Origin: a virus
Length of the DNA: 29,890 bases
Strand: one strand, 5' to 3'
IMG/VR virus record: IMGVR_UViG_3300030106_002217
Location: 47,762-77,651 of that record
Under the pieces are notes generated by a model. That model was not told the origin of the DNA. It saw only the letters and a list, made by a program, of their open reading frames with translations, and ran no database searches. Within the stretch, counting starts at the first letter, position 1. Each line of letters opens with the position of its first letter. Positions 6,313 to 12,296 of the stretch are shown one piece after another. The position numbers and the translations under genes were made by a program.

Positions 6313-6810
6313 ATGGCACTTACTAATCGTCAGAAAACTTTTTGTAAATATATTGTTGAAGGAACGTATTCTAACTCCGAGTGTGCCAGAAAGTCTGGTT
6401 ACTCTGAAGGTCAAGCTCGTAAAACTGCGAGTTTGCTTCTTAATGGTAGAGATTTTCCTCTGGTAACTGAATATATTAAAGAACTTCGTGAAGCTAGAGA
6501 AAGAAAGTATGGTGTAACTCTCATGGGTCAACTCAAAAGGTTTGCAGATCTGTCGAAAGGTGCAGAAGAATCTGGACAGTTCTCGGCAGCCGTCAATGCA
6601 GAAAAGTATAGGTCTGCACTTGGTGGTCTTGCTATTGATAAAAGAGAGACTCATGTTACACATAATTTAGATAAACTTTCTCGTGATGAAATTGTTGCTA
6701 GACTTTCTGAACTTCGTAAAAACTACCCCTCTGCGTTCATTGACGGAGATTTCAAAGTGGTTGAAGAGAGAAAGGGGAAAGTAAAAGCTCTCTCCAACCT
6801 GGGCAAATAG
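6313..6810 (+). CDS. terS: Terminase small subunit
   Basis: 165 residues. The N-terminus NRQKTFCKYIVEGTYSNSECARKSGYSEGQARKT, read as motif halves, is the helix-turn-helix of small terminases that bind phage DNA. It is followed by a helical oligomerisation region (VTEYIKELREARERKYGV, then LMGQLKRFADLSKGA) and a tail. The length suits the family. It would recognise the packaging site and hand the DNA to the large subunit. It is a plus-strand island among minus-strand genes, about 7 kb from terL. The start is an ATG with only GGGG before it. A TTGCAA/TACTAT pair 17 bases apart ends just before the ATG, so the mRNA may be nearly leaderless. Confidence 0.8.
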   Translation: MALTNRQKTFCKYIVEGTYSNSECARKSGYSEGQARKTASLLLNGRDFPLVTEYIKELREARERKYGVTLMGQLKRFADLSKGAEESGQFSAAVNAEKYRSALGGLAIDKRETHVTHNLDKLSRDEIVARLSELRKNYPSAFIDGDFKVVEERKGKVKALSNLGK

Positions 6811-6865
6811 CAATTCCCGATATTGCTCCGTGCAATCCAAGGATAATTTAAACAACATATAGATG

Positions 6866-7051
6866 TCAATCCTCTTCTGAATTATATACAATCTTTTCAG
6901 TTCCGTCTTTTTGTATTTCTGTGAGACACACATCATAACCTTTTTCTCTCCAATTATGATAATCCATTTGTGCTAGGCTAAAAGTTTTGTAGTAGTCATC
7001 ATTACCATCAACCCAAACTATGTATCTCCAACCATTTTTATAATCGTCCAT
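6866..7051 (-). CDS. Small acidic protein of unknown function
   Basis: 61 residues from ATG at 7051, chosen because GGAG lies seven bases upstream; an in-frame TTG two codons earlier lies too close to that site. The sequence has an aromatic-rich core (NGWRYIVWVDGNDDYY, then YHNWREKGYDV) and an acidic end. Its start overlaps the end of the methyltransferase gene by 14 bases. No domain is recognised. Confidence 0.55.
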   Translation of the reverse strand: MDDYKNGWRYIVWVDGNDDYYKTFSLAQMDYHNWREKGYDVCLTEIQKDGTEKIVYNSEED

Positions 7052-8147
7052 TTTCAATCTCCTTCTTTATTGCTAATCCAATTAACTTTGCATTTTGTGG
7101 TACGATAGCGTTACCCAATGCTTTCAACCTATTGGCTCTATCTTTCTGATTGACAACTATTCTTGGGACTCCTCTAGGTTCGTCCAACCAATAGGATACC
7201 CCATCAACCACTCCGTCCAATCGCAATTCAACCTTCCGTCTCCTTCCGTTTGATACATCTTCATTCCCAAGTCCATCTGTCTTCCCTTCTCCACTCGGTT
7301 CTCCCAAAAGTCCTTGTTGCCGTTGTAACTGTGCTTCTTCAGACTTGATGTCGGTGTTGGATAATTCCACTCTTCCATTCTTGGTGGTCGAAGAGTTACT
7401 CCGTTCATCATGGCTTGAGCTTCTGCTTCTGTCAGTTCTCCGTTCTCTACTTTCCTTCTGAACATCATTGTCTGACCTTCCGAGGCATGACCGAAACCTT
7501 TTGTTGTCGGTGTCGGATACATCTCCATTGTCTTGGGGTCTACTTGCTCTCTCAAATTGCTCGGTCTCTTGCGACCCTTTCTGTGTCCCTCTTGCATCTT
7601 CTTCGTTGCCTCTGCACTTCTCGGCGGCAAAGAATCCATAGTCGTGGGGGTCGCCCAAGTTTCTACAAATAATCCATAATCTTTCTCGTTTGTGTCTAGC
7701 TCCGATTGCACTAGACGGAAGTACAAATGTCCTCGTGTGGTAGTTGAGGCTTTCCATTGCAAAGAGTACCTCGTCAAGTCCCAATGAGAGGTGTCCATAA
7801 ACATTTTCGAAAACGCAATAAGTGGGTCTGACTTGTTTAATAAGTTTATGCAAGTACGGAAAGATGTGGCGAGGGTCTTGCGTTCCACCCCTTTTGCCAC
7901 TTGTTGAGAATGGTTGACACGGATATCCTGCCGTGAGGATATCTGGTCGTTCTGAAATAAATCTTGTTGGGTCATGTGCTATCTCCTTAACATCATTATA
8001 AATTGGAATACCTGGAAAGTTTTTGGCAAGAACTTTCTGACAAAACTTGTCTGTGTCGCAAAAAGCGATTGGCTCTGATAACTCTGCCATAGAAAAACCT
8101 ACGGCAAAGCCACCAATACCACTACATAAATCTAAATGCTTGAGCAT
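7038..8147 (-). CDS. dcm: DNA (cytosine-5) methyltransferase
   Basis: 369 residues from ATG at 8147, preferred over the upstream in-frame ATG at 8177 because AAGGAG lies seven bases before it and its A overlaps the upstream stop (TGATG). Motif I is DLCSGIGGF (6-14), motif IV GYPCQPFS with catalytic Cys at 77, motif VI FENV (113-116), motif VIII ARHKRERLW, and motif X RANRLKALGNAIVPQ near the end. The target-recognition region (about 180-300) is unusually hydrophilic. It transfers methyl groups from AdoMet to cytosine C5, probably shielding phage DNA from host restriction. No restriction partner adjoins it. A second gene lies inside it in another frame. Confidence 0.92.
   Translation of the reverse strand: MLKHLDLCSGIGGFAVGFSMAELSEPIAFCDTDKFCQKVLAKNFPGIPIYNDVKEIAHDPTRFISERPDILTAGYPCQPFSTSGKRGGTQDPRHIFPYLHKLIKQVRPTYCVFENVYGHLSLGLDEVLFAMESLNYHTRTFVLPSSAIGARHKRERLWIICRNLGDPHDYGFFAAEKCRGNEEDARGTQKGSQETEQFERASRPQDNGDVSDTDNKRFRSCLGRSDNDVQKESRERRTDRSRSSSHDERSNSSTTKNGRVELSNTDIKSEEAQLQRQQGLLGEPSGEGKTDGLGNEDVSNGRRRKVELRLDGVVDGVSYWLDEPRGVPRIVVNQKDRANRLKALGNAIVPQNAKLIGLAIKKEIENGRL
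7157..7975 (-). CDS. Gene within the methyltransferase gene, alternative frame (W/Y-P-T-P-T repeat protein)
   Basis: A 272-codon frame lies wholly inside the methyltransferase gene on the same strand. Its ATG at 7975 has AAGGAG seven bases upstream, a site formed by methyltransferase codons Lys54-Glu55. The protein has three spaced motifs, WATPTT (107-112), YPTPTT (153-158) and YPTPTS (205-210), and near its end WLMGYPIGWT (256-265). I recall a widespread phage protein family with exactly these marks (WPTPTA repeats, then EWLMGFPIGWT near the end), usually called hypothetical or methyltransferase-associated. It is therefore likely translated. A function tied to methylation is plausible but unproven. 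Confidence 0.6.
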   Translation of the reverse strand: MTQQDLFQNDQISSRQDIRVNHSQQVAKGVERKTLATSFRTCINLLNKSDPLIAFSKMFMDTSHWDLTRYSLQWKASTTTRGHLYFRLVQSELDTNEKDYGLFVETWATPTTMDSLPPRSAEATKKMQEGHRKGRKRPSNLREQVDPKTMEMYPTPTTKGFGHASEGQTMMFRRKVENGELTEAEAQAMMNGVTLRPPRMEEWNYPTPTSSLKKHSYNGNKDFWENRVEKGRQMDLGMKMYQTEGDGRLNCDWTEWLMGYPIGWTNLEESQE

Positions 8148-8362
8148 CAATAATCTCCTTCTTCGTATGTATCCCATACTAAAACAAGAGTGTCGTTTTT
8201 TATTTCATCTATAAATTTTTTCTTTGCTAATTCTTTTGCTTCTTCTGTAAGCTCTGAAAATCCTTTTAAATGAACTCCACTATCTATATAAACATCAATA
8301 CCTTTAGACTTTTCAAAATATCCATCTGGGATATTAGTTTTAAATTTTATTTTCTCTTTCAT
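8147..8362 (-). CDS. Small protein of unknown function
   Basis: 71 residues, with a strand-rich first half (KIKFKTNIPDGYF, then GIDVYIDSGVHLKG) and a helix (SELTEEAKELAKKKFIDEI) before an acidic end. AGGAG lies before the ATG. The stop overlaps the methyltransferase start (TGATG), so the two are coupled. It begins 15 bases after the tRNA in the same transcript. No family is recognised. Confidence 0.6.
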   Translation of the reverse strand: MKEKIKFKTNIPDGYFEKSKGIDVYIDSGVHLKGFSELTEEAKELAKKKFIDEIKNDTLVLVWDTYEEGDY

Positions 8363-8377
8363 TTTTACTCCTATTAT

Positions 8378-8451
8378 TGGAGAGGGTAGAGGGATTCGAA
8401 CCCTCGTAAATGGTTTTGCAGACCATCTCCTAACCTCTCGGACATACCCTC
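8378..8451 (-). tRNA. tRNA-Cys (anticodon GCA)
   Basis: The 74-base minus-strand sequence folds as a full cloverleaf. The acceptor stem is GAGGGTA/TACCCTC, the anticodon stem ATGGT/ACCAT with loop CTGCAAA (anticodon GCA), and the T arm GAGGG-TTCGAAT-CCCTC. The discriminator base is U, an identity element of tRNA-Cys, and CCA is encoded. It lies between two small genes in the leftward operon and must be cut out of the mRNA. Confidence 0.95.
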
Positions 8452-8453
8452 GA

Positions 8454-8861
8454 TTATAATTCTGCTTCGAAATTGCACTCGCCTTTTTCTTTTACACATT
8501 CCAAGATTTGTTCGCCTAACCCAAGTCTTGCATACCATTCTAAATAATGCTTTACCCCTTGTTCGGTAAACTTTTTTGTTGGTAAATTTTCTGAAGCATG
8601 AGCTTCATTTAAATAATCAACTAACATCTTGTTATTGTATCCGTTATTTTCATCAAAAAATTTATTTAGTGTTTCTAAAAGTGAGCCTAAATATTGCTTG
8701 CATTTCTTGATACCTATTTCTATTTTCGGTAAATCTTCCTCAGTAAAATAGTAGTTTAGAAATCTTGCATCTCCTTCTACTCCAAAATAATCTGCATCAT
8801 TGCTTGATTGAACTGCAAACCAAAACTTACCTTCAATATCTCCGTTGTAATATCTACCCAT
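8454..8861 (-). CDS. Conserved phage/plasmid hypothetical protein
   Basis: 135 residues starting MGRYYNGDIEGKFWFAVQ. This opening (G-R-Y-Y-x-G-D-I-x-G-K-F) with following SSNDADYFG resembles a family I know from phages and plasmids without known function. Then a helical middle (IEIGIKKCKQYLGSLLETL) and an acidic C-terminus follow. The next gene upstream ends in a one-base overlap with its ATG. No catalytic motif is visible. Confidence 0.65.
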   Translation of the reverse strand: MGRYYNGDIEGKFWFAVQSSNDADYFGVEGDARFLNYYFTEEDLPKIEIGIKKCKQYLGSLLETLNKFFDENNGYNNKMLVDYLNEAHASENLPTKKFTEQGVKHYLEWYARLGLGEQILECVKEKGECNFEAEL

Positions 8862-9067
8862 TATTTATTCTCCTTTTTATTAAAATATTCGCCTAACATT
8901 CTTAACCACTTGTAATGTCCCTCTTCTAAATCATCTGTGCCTATTTCACTCGGACAAATATCTTTGTCCATTCTGATAAAGTTTTCGGAATAATATCTCT
9001 CTTCGTCTTTAATCAAGTCATTATATAACTGATTAAATACTTTTTTTGATGGCTCAAATCTTATCAT
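8861..9067 (-). CDS. Small protein of unknown function
   Basis: 68 residues, acidic and helical (FEPSKKVFNQLYNDLIKDEERYY as first part, then EEGHYKWLRMLGEYFNKKENK in the tail). AGGAGG lies before the ATG, and its stop shares one base with the next ATG. No domain is recognised. Confidence 0.6.
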   Translation of the reverse strand: MIRFEPSKKVFNQLYNDLIKDEERYYSENFIRMDKDICPSEIGTDDLEEGHYKWLRMLGEYFNKKENK

Positions 9068-9292
9068 TTATTTTCCTCCTTTATTTGCAGATATAAATAG
9101 AAAGCCACCTCCGTTGCCTTCTTCATCTCTTGATACCTCAACTTTAATTGTTTCATAACCCTTCTTTTTCATAACAAAAGTTGGGAAATAACTGTCGGTG
9201 CTATCACAATAAACAAACTCTACATTTGATATTGCGAACCCCTTAAGTTGTCCGTAGTATTTAGTACCCCACATTTTTTCAGTTTCTTGCAT
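9068..9292 (-). CDS. Small protein of unknown function
   Basis: 74 residues from ATG at 9292 (MQETEKMWGTKYYGQ), chosen because AAAGGAG lies five bases upstream; an ATG at 9346 lacks such a site. The core is strand-rich (GFAISNVEFVYCDS, FPTFVMKKKGYETIKVEV), ending with GNGGGFLFISAN. No domain is recognised. It is followed directly by the next small gene (stop and start adjacent). Confidence 0.55.
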   Translation of the reverse strand: MQETEKMWGTKYYGQLKGFAISNVEFVYCDSTDSYFPTFVMKKKGYETIKVEVSRDEEGNGGGFLFISANKGGK

Positions 9293-9329
9293 AACATCTC
9301 CTTTCATTCTGTTGTTGCAATATTCAAGA

Positions 9330-9352
9330 TTAGGCACGGAAACCATGCCTAA
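9330..9352 (-). other. Intergenic stem-loop
   Basis: TTAGGCA (9330-9336) pairs with TGCCTAA (9346-9352), with partial further pairing inside (GG/CC). It lies between two small minus-strand genes. There is no U-run, so a weak attenuator or processing site is more likely than a terminator. Confidence 0.3.
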
Positions 9353-9361
9353 CTTTGATTA

Positions 9362-9544
9362 TTACTTTTTAAAAATTCTTTTAAGTTCTCGTAATCTTTC
9401 GCAATTAAATCCTACATCTTCTGTATCCATTTCTTTTGCTCCCAGACATTCCTCCCACTCTGTAATTAAATCTTTCAAGCAATCAATGAAGTGTTCTTCA
9501 TTGTTAAAACTTGAGTTTTTTTCTAAATTTATTTTAATCGTCAT
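9362..9544 (-). CDS. Small acidic protein of unknown function
   Basis: 60 residues. After MTIKINLEKN it is helical and acidic (EEHFIDCLKDLITEWEECLG), ending in a basic helix (ERLRELKRIFKK). Overlap ATGA with the upstream gene indicates coupled translation. No domain is recognised. The opening MTIKINLE resembles MTIIKIDIEEDL of the gene at 9737-9904, suggesting a possible duplication. Confidence 0.55.
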   Translation of the reverse strand: MTIKINLEKNSSFNNEEHFIDCLKDLITEWEECLGAKEMDTEDVGFNCERLRELKRIFKK

Positions 9545-9744
9545 ATGTTTTCTTCCTCTATATTTTCTAATATTAATTGCTCTGCAATCTTAACAACAAA
9601 GCCACCTTTCCAAGTAAGTCCATCAACTTCATAAAGTTTTTTACCTATTTCCTGGTATGCTTGGTCGTTTGTCATGCCCTTGTCATTGAGGAAGATATCT
9701 AAATCTTCCCCAACTCTTTCGACTAATTTTAAAAGCCTAGTCAT
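9541..9744 (-). CDS. Small protein of unknown function
   Basis: 67 residues, helical (MTRLLKLVERVGEDLDIFL, QAYQEIGKKLYEVDG, GFVVKIAEQLILENIEEEN). It has AGGAG-type spacing before its ATG, overlaps the upstream 55-residue gene by eight bases and the downstream gene by four. No domain is recognised. Confidence 0.55.
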   Translation of the reverse strand: MTRLLKLVERVGEDLDIFLNDKGMTNDQAYQEIGKKLYEVDGLTWKGGFVVKIAEQLILENIEEENI

Positions 9745-9904
9745 CTTTTTCTCCTATTCTACATTGAATACCCCAATGTATGGTTTTGTTAGAATATTTA
9801 TCGAGTATCCCTAGTTCTTTTGCTTTTCTCATAAAAAGTTTATTAACAAAATCATATTCTAAATCTGTTAAATCTTCTTCTATGTCTATTTTAATAATGG
9901 TCAT
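9737..9904 (-). CDS. Very small protein (55 residues), unknown function
   Basis: The frame reads MTIIKIDIEEDLTDLEYDF and continues with KLFMRKAKELGILD, ending IQCRIGEKDD. It fills what would otherwise be a 156-base gap. It joins its neighbours by the usual overlaps: ATGA with the stop of the gene upstream, and eight bases with the gene downstream. These overlaps and the charged, well-formed composition support it as a gene. Confidence 0.6.
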   Translation of the reverse strand: MTIIKIDIEEDLTDLEYDFVNKLFMRKAKELGILDKYSNKTIHWGIQCRIGEKDD

Positions 9905-10401
9905 TTTTTCCCTCTTTCGTTAAATATTTTAGATATTTTTTTATTAACTTTTTCTTCAACTGCTTTGATGTAATCGCTTTCAGTAAAACCCTTAACTCCC
10001 CAATCTGAATAATCCATATAATTTGAACCATCTTTTGGAACAATTTCAAAACCAGTTTGTCCATGATAGATTTCAACTTTGCCAACCCATCTAATTTTAC
10101 TCTCAACTTCTTCTAAACTGCTTTTAACTGCAACACTTTCGCCCTCTGCATCTGTGCCTAAAACTAAAGCCTTGCCCATCAAAGGTGCAACATGTCCATT
10201 ATCATATGTAAATTCAAAGCAATAATTTTCTTTTGTTAATAAGCCTTCGTCATCAACATATAATGTGTCTTCATTTCTAAAACCATAAACTGCATCAAAC
10301 CCCCTTTGCGAATTTATGAGTTTATTAATGGTTTGATAATCTCCGTTGTAATCAACAACGGAAACTATTTTGTTTATTGGGTCTATTAAATATGCTTTCA
10401 T
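9901..10401 (-). CDS. DUF3846-like protein
   Basis: 166 residues from ATG at 10401 (MKAYLIDPINKIVSVVDYNG). This start has GGGAG upstream and forms an ATGA overlap with the small gene before it; an ATG ten codons earlier is less likely. Features of DUF3846 are the opening LIDP, the middle TLYVDDEGLL, and PLMGKALVLG near residues 83-92. This domain is found in phages and mobile elements and has no known biochemical role. The rest (KIRWVGKVEIYHGQTGFEI) is unassigned. Confidence 0.65.
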   Translation of the reverse strand: MKAYLIDPINKIVSVVDYNGDYQTINKLINSQRGFDAVYGFRNEDTLYVDDEGLLTKENYCFEFTYDNGHVAPLMGKALVLGTDAEGESVAVKSSLEEVESKIRWVGKVEIYHGQTGFEIVPKDGSNYMDYSDWGVKGFTESDYIKAVEEKVNKKISKIFNERGKK

Positions 10402-10562
10402 GCTCTGCTCCCTTTTTTTAATTGTTCCCACTTATGCTTTTTAATAATGCTTAAAATCTCGTCTTTGTTTGAACATTCTTTATTTAAAAACATTCCAACA
10501 ATAGCATCACTAGACAAGCCATTTTTGACTTGTCTAATAATTGCGTTTTTCTTCTTAGGCAT
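10398..10562 (-). CDS. Very small basic protein (54 residues), unknown function
   Basis: The frame reads MPKKKNAIIRQVKNGLSSD, AIVGMFLNKECSNKDEILSI, IKKHKWEQLKKGSRA. GGAGG precedes the ATG. The stop overlaps the DUF3846-like start (ATGA), and its start overlaps the upstream gene by eight bases. The basic helical make-up could suit DNA binding, but no motif proves it. Confidence 0.6.
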   Translation of the reverse strand: MPKKKNAIIRQVKNGLSSDAIVGMFLNKECSNKDEILSIIKKHKWEQLKKGSRA

Positions 10563-10842
10563 ATTCCCCTCCAAATTCTATAACCTCTCTTTTTTTGCAG
10601 TTCGGTATTTTAATAAATTTAATTGGTAAATCTGAAAATGCCCAAACCCTACCTTGAAAGATTAATTTATTCTCTCTTAAAAATTTTATAGCTTCATGCT
10701 TAAATTGGTCTCCGTATCCGTATTGATAAGGCAATCTATAAACCTTGCTATCCTTGGTGCTTTCAATCTGTGCAGAAAAATAACTATTTCCGTAAGTTTT
10801 GTCTCTCCACTCTTTAGCAGTTACAATAATATCTATTGCCAT
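10555..10842 (-). CDS. Conserved phage hypothetical protein
   Basis: 95 residues, MAIDIIVTAKEWRDKTYGNS then YFSAQIESTKDSKVYRLPYQ. A strand-rich small domain of this pattern (a T/N-x-Y-F/H opening with aromatic Y-G-Y-G-D) recurs in marine phages with unknown role. The C-terminus is basic then acidic. Its ATG is nested in the 3' end of a 40-codon gene upstream. Confidence 0.6.
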   Translation of the reverse strand: MAIDIIVTAKEWRDKTYGNSYFSAQIESTKDSKVYRLPYQYGYGDQFKHEAIKFLRENKLIFQGRVWAFSDLPIKFIKIPNCKKREVIEFGGEYA

Positions 10843-10955
10843 TTTTTCCCCCTTACATATTCTTTTGTTTCTTCTTGCTCTTCAACAATGATTTGTAAAA
10901 CATACAAACCACTTAAAAACCATTCTTGGTTTTTTAAATATTCTTGCTCTTTCAT
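10833..10955 (-). CDS. Very small acidic protein (40 residues)
   Basis: The frame reads MKEQEYLKNQEWFLSGLYVL then QIIVEEQEETKEYVRGKKWQ. AAAGG precedes the ATG, and the stop overlaps the next gene by ten bases. It is the first frame after a minus-strand promoter at 10996-11024. It might be a true peptide or mainly a leader that couples translation of the next gene. Confidence 0.5.
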   Translation of the reverse strand: MKEQEYLKNQEWFLSGLYVLQIIVEEQEETKEYVRGKKWQ

Positions 10956-10981
10956 TTTATAACCTTTCTGTTAAAATTAAA

Positions 10982-11010
10982 TTAAGCCTTAATTATTTAT
11001 CCCATATAAT
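10982..11010 (+). promoter_or_regulatory. Plus-strand promoter for the nuclease gene
   Basis: A perfect TATAAT lies at 11005-11010 with TTAAGC (three of six) 17 bases upstream. The nuclease start follows 22 bases after the -10 box. It overlaps the divergent minus-strand promoter, so the two should compete. Confidence 0.45.
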
Positions 11011-11024
11011 CTTATAAAGGTCAA
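10996..11024 (-). promoter_or_regulatory. Minus-strand promoter for the small-gene operon
   Basis: TTGACC (11024-11019) is followed after 17 bases by GATAAA (11001-10996), four of six matches. It reads into the run of small genes from 10955 down to the methyltransferase. Confidence 0.5.
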
Positions 11025-11032
11025 GCGATAAA

Positions 11033-11449
11033 ATGAAAGAAAAACAATTTTTTTTGAATATAAAAAAGCAGTTACCACCAAATACTTTTATACAAAAAAT
11101 TGAAAATAAATTTAATAGTGGTTTTACTGATGTAATAATAATTAATAAAAAACTACCATTATTTATTGAGTTAAAATCGCCAACAAAAGGAAACAAATTT
11201 AAGGTTGAATTGTCCCAAATATCAACGCATTTGAGGATACAAGCCAATAATTATGTTTCTTTTTTCTTGGTTCGACACCCTTCAACCTCGCTTCTATATT
11301 TGTTTGAAGGTGGTTTGCTCTGCAAGTTTCTTGCGTCCCAACCTTGCAACCCTTCTCTGTCCCCCCAGACCGAAGGATTTTTGGTGCGTGGTGCGTTGAA
11401 CATAGTCCTGGCACTTGCAAATCAAAGAGTGGAACAGTTGCAGAAATAA
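11033..11449 (+). CDS. PD-(D/E)XK (VRR-NUC-like) nuclease with repeat-derived tail
   Basis: 138 residues. The core is NSGFTDVIIINKKLPLFIEL followed by KSP, that is D-x12-E-x-K, the PD-(D/E)XK active site, then HLRIQANNYVSFFLVRHP and LYLFEG, as in short VRR-NUC proteins of phages. It would cut structured DNA. From about residue 92 on (LCKFLASQPCNPSL) the sequence loses family character and coincides with a diverged copy of the hairpin repeat found nearby. The stop itself is inside hairpin copy A. The only ribosome signal is AAAGG 12 bases before the ATG. It is a lone plus-strand gene among minus-strand ones. Confidence 0.65.
   Translation: MKEKQFFLNIKKQLPPNTFIQKIENKFNSGFTDVIIINKKLPLFIELKSPTKGNKFKVELSQISTHLRIQANNYVSFFLVRHPSTSLLYLFEGGLLCKFLASQPCNPSLSPQTEGFLVRGALNIVLALANQRVEQLQK
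11299..11336. repeat. Diverged hairpin-repeat copy inside the nuclease tail
   Basis: TTTGCTCTGCAA followed by TTTCTTGC matches the inner part of copy A (ATTGCTCTGCAA then TTTCTGC), with GAAGGTGG in place of GAAGTG. The inner stem TTGC/GCAA is kept; the outer 11-bp stem is not. Confidence 0.4.
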
Positions 11450-11479
11450 CGAAGTGATTGCTCTGCAAATTTCTGCAAC
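11437..11479. repeat. Hairpin repeat copy A
   Basis: A perfect 11-bp stem GTTGCAGAAAT (11437-11447) / ATTTCTGCAAC (11469-11479) encloses a 21-base loop AACGAAGTG + ATTGCTCTGCAA. On the minus strand the loop holds a small inner hairpin TTGC-AGA-GCAA. It covers the stop of the nuclease gene. Confidence 0.75.
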
Positions 11480-11524
11480 TTTTACCACGGAAGGCATCTG
11501 CGATTTTAAAAAAAATTTCTTGAC

Positions 11525-11567
11525 ATCGCAAAGGAAACGAAGTGGTTGCATTGCAATCCTTTGCGAT
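11525..11567. repeat. Hairpin repeat copy B
   Basis: A perfect 11-bp stem ATCGCAAAGGA (11525-11535) / TCCTTTGCGAT (11557-11567) encloses a 21-base loop AACGAAGTG + GTTGCATTGCAA. It has the same size and loop as copy A but a different stem. On the plus strand it ends in TTTTT, so it could stop transcription from the nuclease gene. TTGAC lies directly before it. Confidence 0.75.
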
Positions 11568-11616
11568 TTTTGCCTTCAGACACGCACAACGCAAAAAAAT
11601 CCAGAGCTGCTGCACC

Positions 11617-11642
11617 AAAAAAAAGAGAGCCGAAGCTCTCTT
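11617..11642 (-). terminator. Rho-independent terminator with UUCG loop
   Basis: On the minus strand AAGAGAGC-TTCG-GCTCTCTT is followed by an unbroken T run. It lies just beyond the stop of the gene ending at 11663. Confidence 0.92.
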
Positions 11643-11662
11643 GATTTTGGTTCTCCTCCTTT

Positions 11663-12103
11663 CTACCATGAAGCACGATAATGAACACCTCTTGGCTCGA
11701 TATATAAATCGTATTTCTGTTGCATCTCCAGACCTTCCTTCAAGAACTCAATAGCTTTTTCAAAACAACTAATCGCATAGTTTTTTTCTGGCTCGTTGTA
11801 ATAACCGAACTCGGTTGAGTTCCCAAAGAAGAAGCCAGAGTGGTCAAGTTTTAAATTATCGTTGCGAATGGCATCAATAATTTCTTCTAAGTCTTTTTGT
11901 GTTAACTGAATTTCCTGGCAGTTATCTTCACCCTTTGCGAACTTATCAACAATAAAGCCGTGAAGGTCGGCGTGCTTACGCCAATAACCAAGGTCAACTT
12001 TATAATCTGAAATGGCATATTTGCCATCTAACTTCGGTTGAGGAAGTTCCTCGTGATAAGGTGAGTTATATTGCTCACCTCTTAAATACATATCTAAACC
12101 CAT
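11663..12103 (-). CDS. Conserved phage protein (MGLDMYL family), unknown function
   Basis: 146 residues starting MGLDMYLRGEQY. The pattern continues with VDLGYWRKHADLHGFIV near 36-52, then CQEIQLTQKDLEEIIDAI, HSGFFFG near 89-95, and it ends YRASW. This is a family I recognise in many phages; it is sometimes misannotated as phosphoglycerate kinase and has no established role. It forms its own unit with a good promoter (12140-12168), AAAGGAG before the ATG, and a strong UUCG terminator, so it is probably well expressed on its own. Confidence 0.75.
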   Translation of the reverse strand: MGLDMYLRGEQYNSPYHEELPQPKLDGKYAISDYKVDLGYWRKHADLHGFIVDKFAKGEDNCQEIQLTQKDLEEIIDAIRNDNLKLDHSGFFFGNSTEFGYYNEPEKNYAISCFEKAIEFLKEGLEMQQKYDLYIEPRGVHYRASW

Positions 12104-12139
12104 AATTTTTCTCCTTTCATTTTAAAATTATGCTCTTCC

Positions 12140-12168
12140 ATTATATCCCATGCAGTCCCATAATGCAA
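12140..12168 (-). promoter_or_regulatory. Sigma70-like promoter for the MGLDMYL-family gene
   Basis: TTGCAT (12168-12163) and a perfect TATAAT (12145-12140) are 17 bases apart on the minus strand. Transcription would start about 30 bases before the ATG at 12103. Confidence 0.75.
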
Positions 12169-12218
12169 CCAAAACATTTCACGAAGCGTGAACTGCAACT
12201 CGAAAAAAAATTCTTGAC

Positions 12219-12270
12219 ATCGCAAAGGAAACGAAACGAAGTGAAGTGGTCGCTTGCGATCCTTTGCGAT
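12219..12270. repeat. Hairpin repeat copy C
   Basis: The outer stem ATCGCAAAGGA / TCCTTTGCGAT is identical to that of copy B. The 30-base loop is longer because ACGA and AGTG units are doubled. The inner hairpin is TCGC-AA-GCGA instead of TTGC-NNN-GCAA, so both sides changed together. The flanks (A-run then TTCTTGAC before, TTTTTG after) also match copy B. Confidence 0.75.
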
Positions 12271-12296
12271 TTTTGTCTGCAAGCCTTCGCCAGAAG

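Noticed and set aside
6094-6663. Long minus-strand open frame opposite terS, with a C-x-x-C motif
   Set aside because: It lies antisense to the small terminase, has no ribosome site, and its apparent motifs come from the repeat array.
11199-12282. Several overlapping open frames (such as 11199-11669 and 12094-12282) sharing FPLRCQEFF-like peptides
   Set aside because: The shared peptides are translations of the hairpin repeats B and C; the frames lack ribosome sites and cross the terminator at 11617-11642 or the promoter at 12140-12168.
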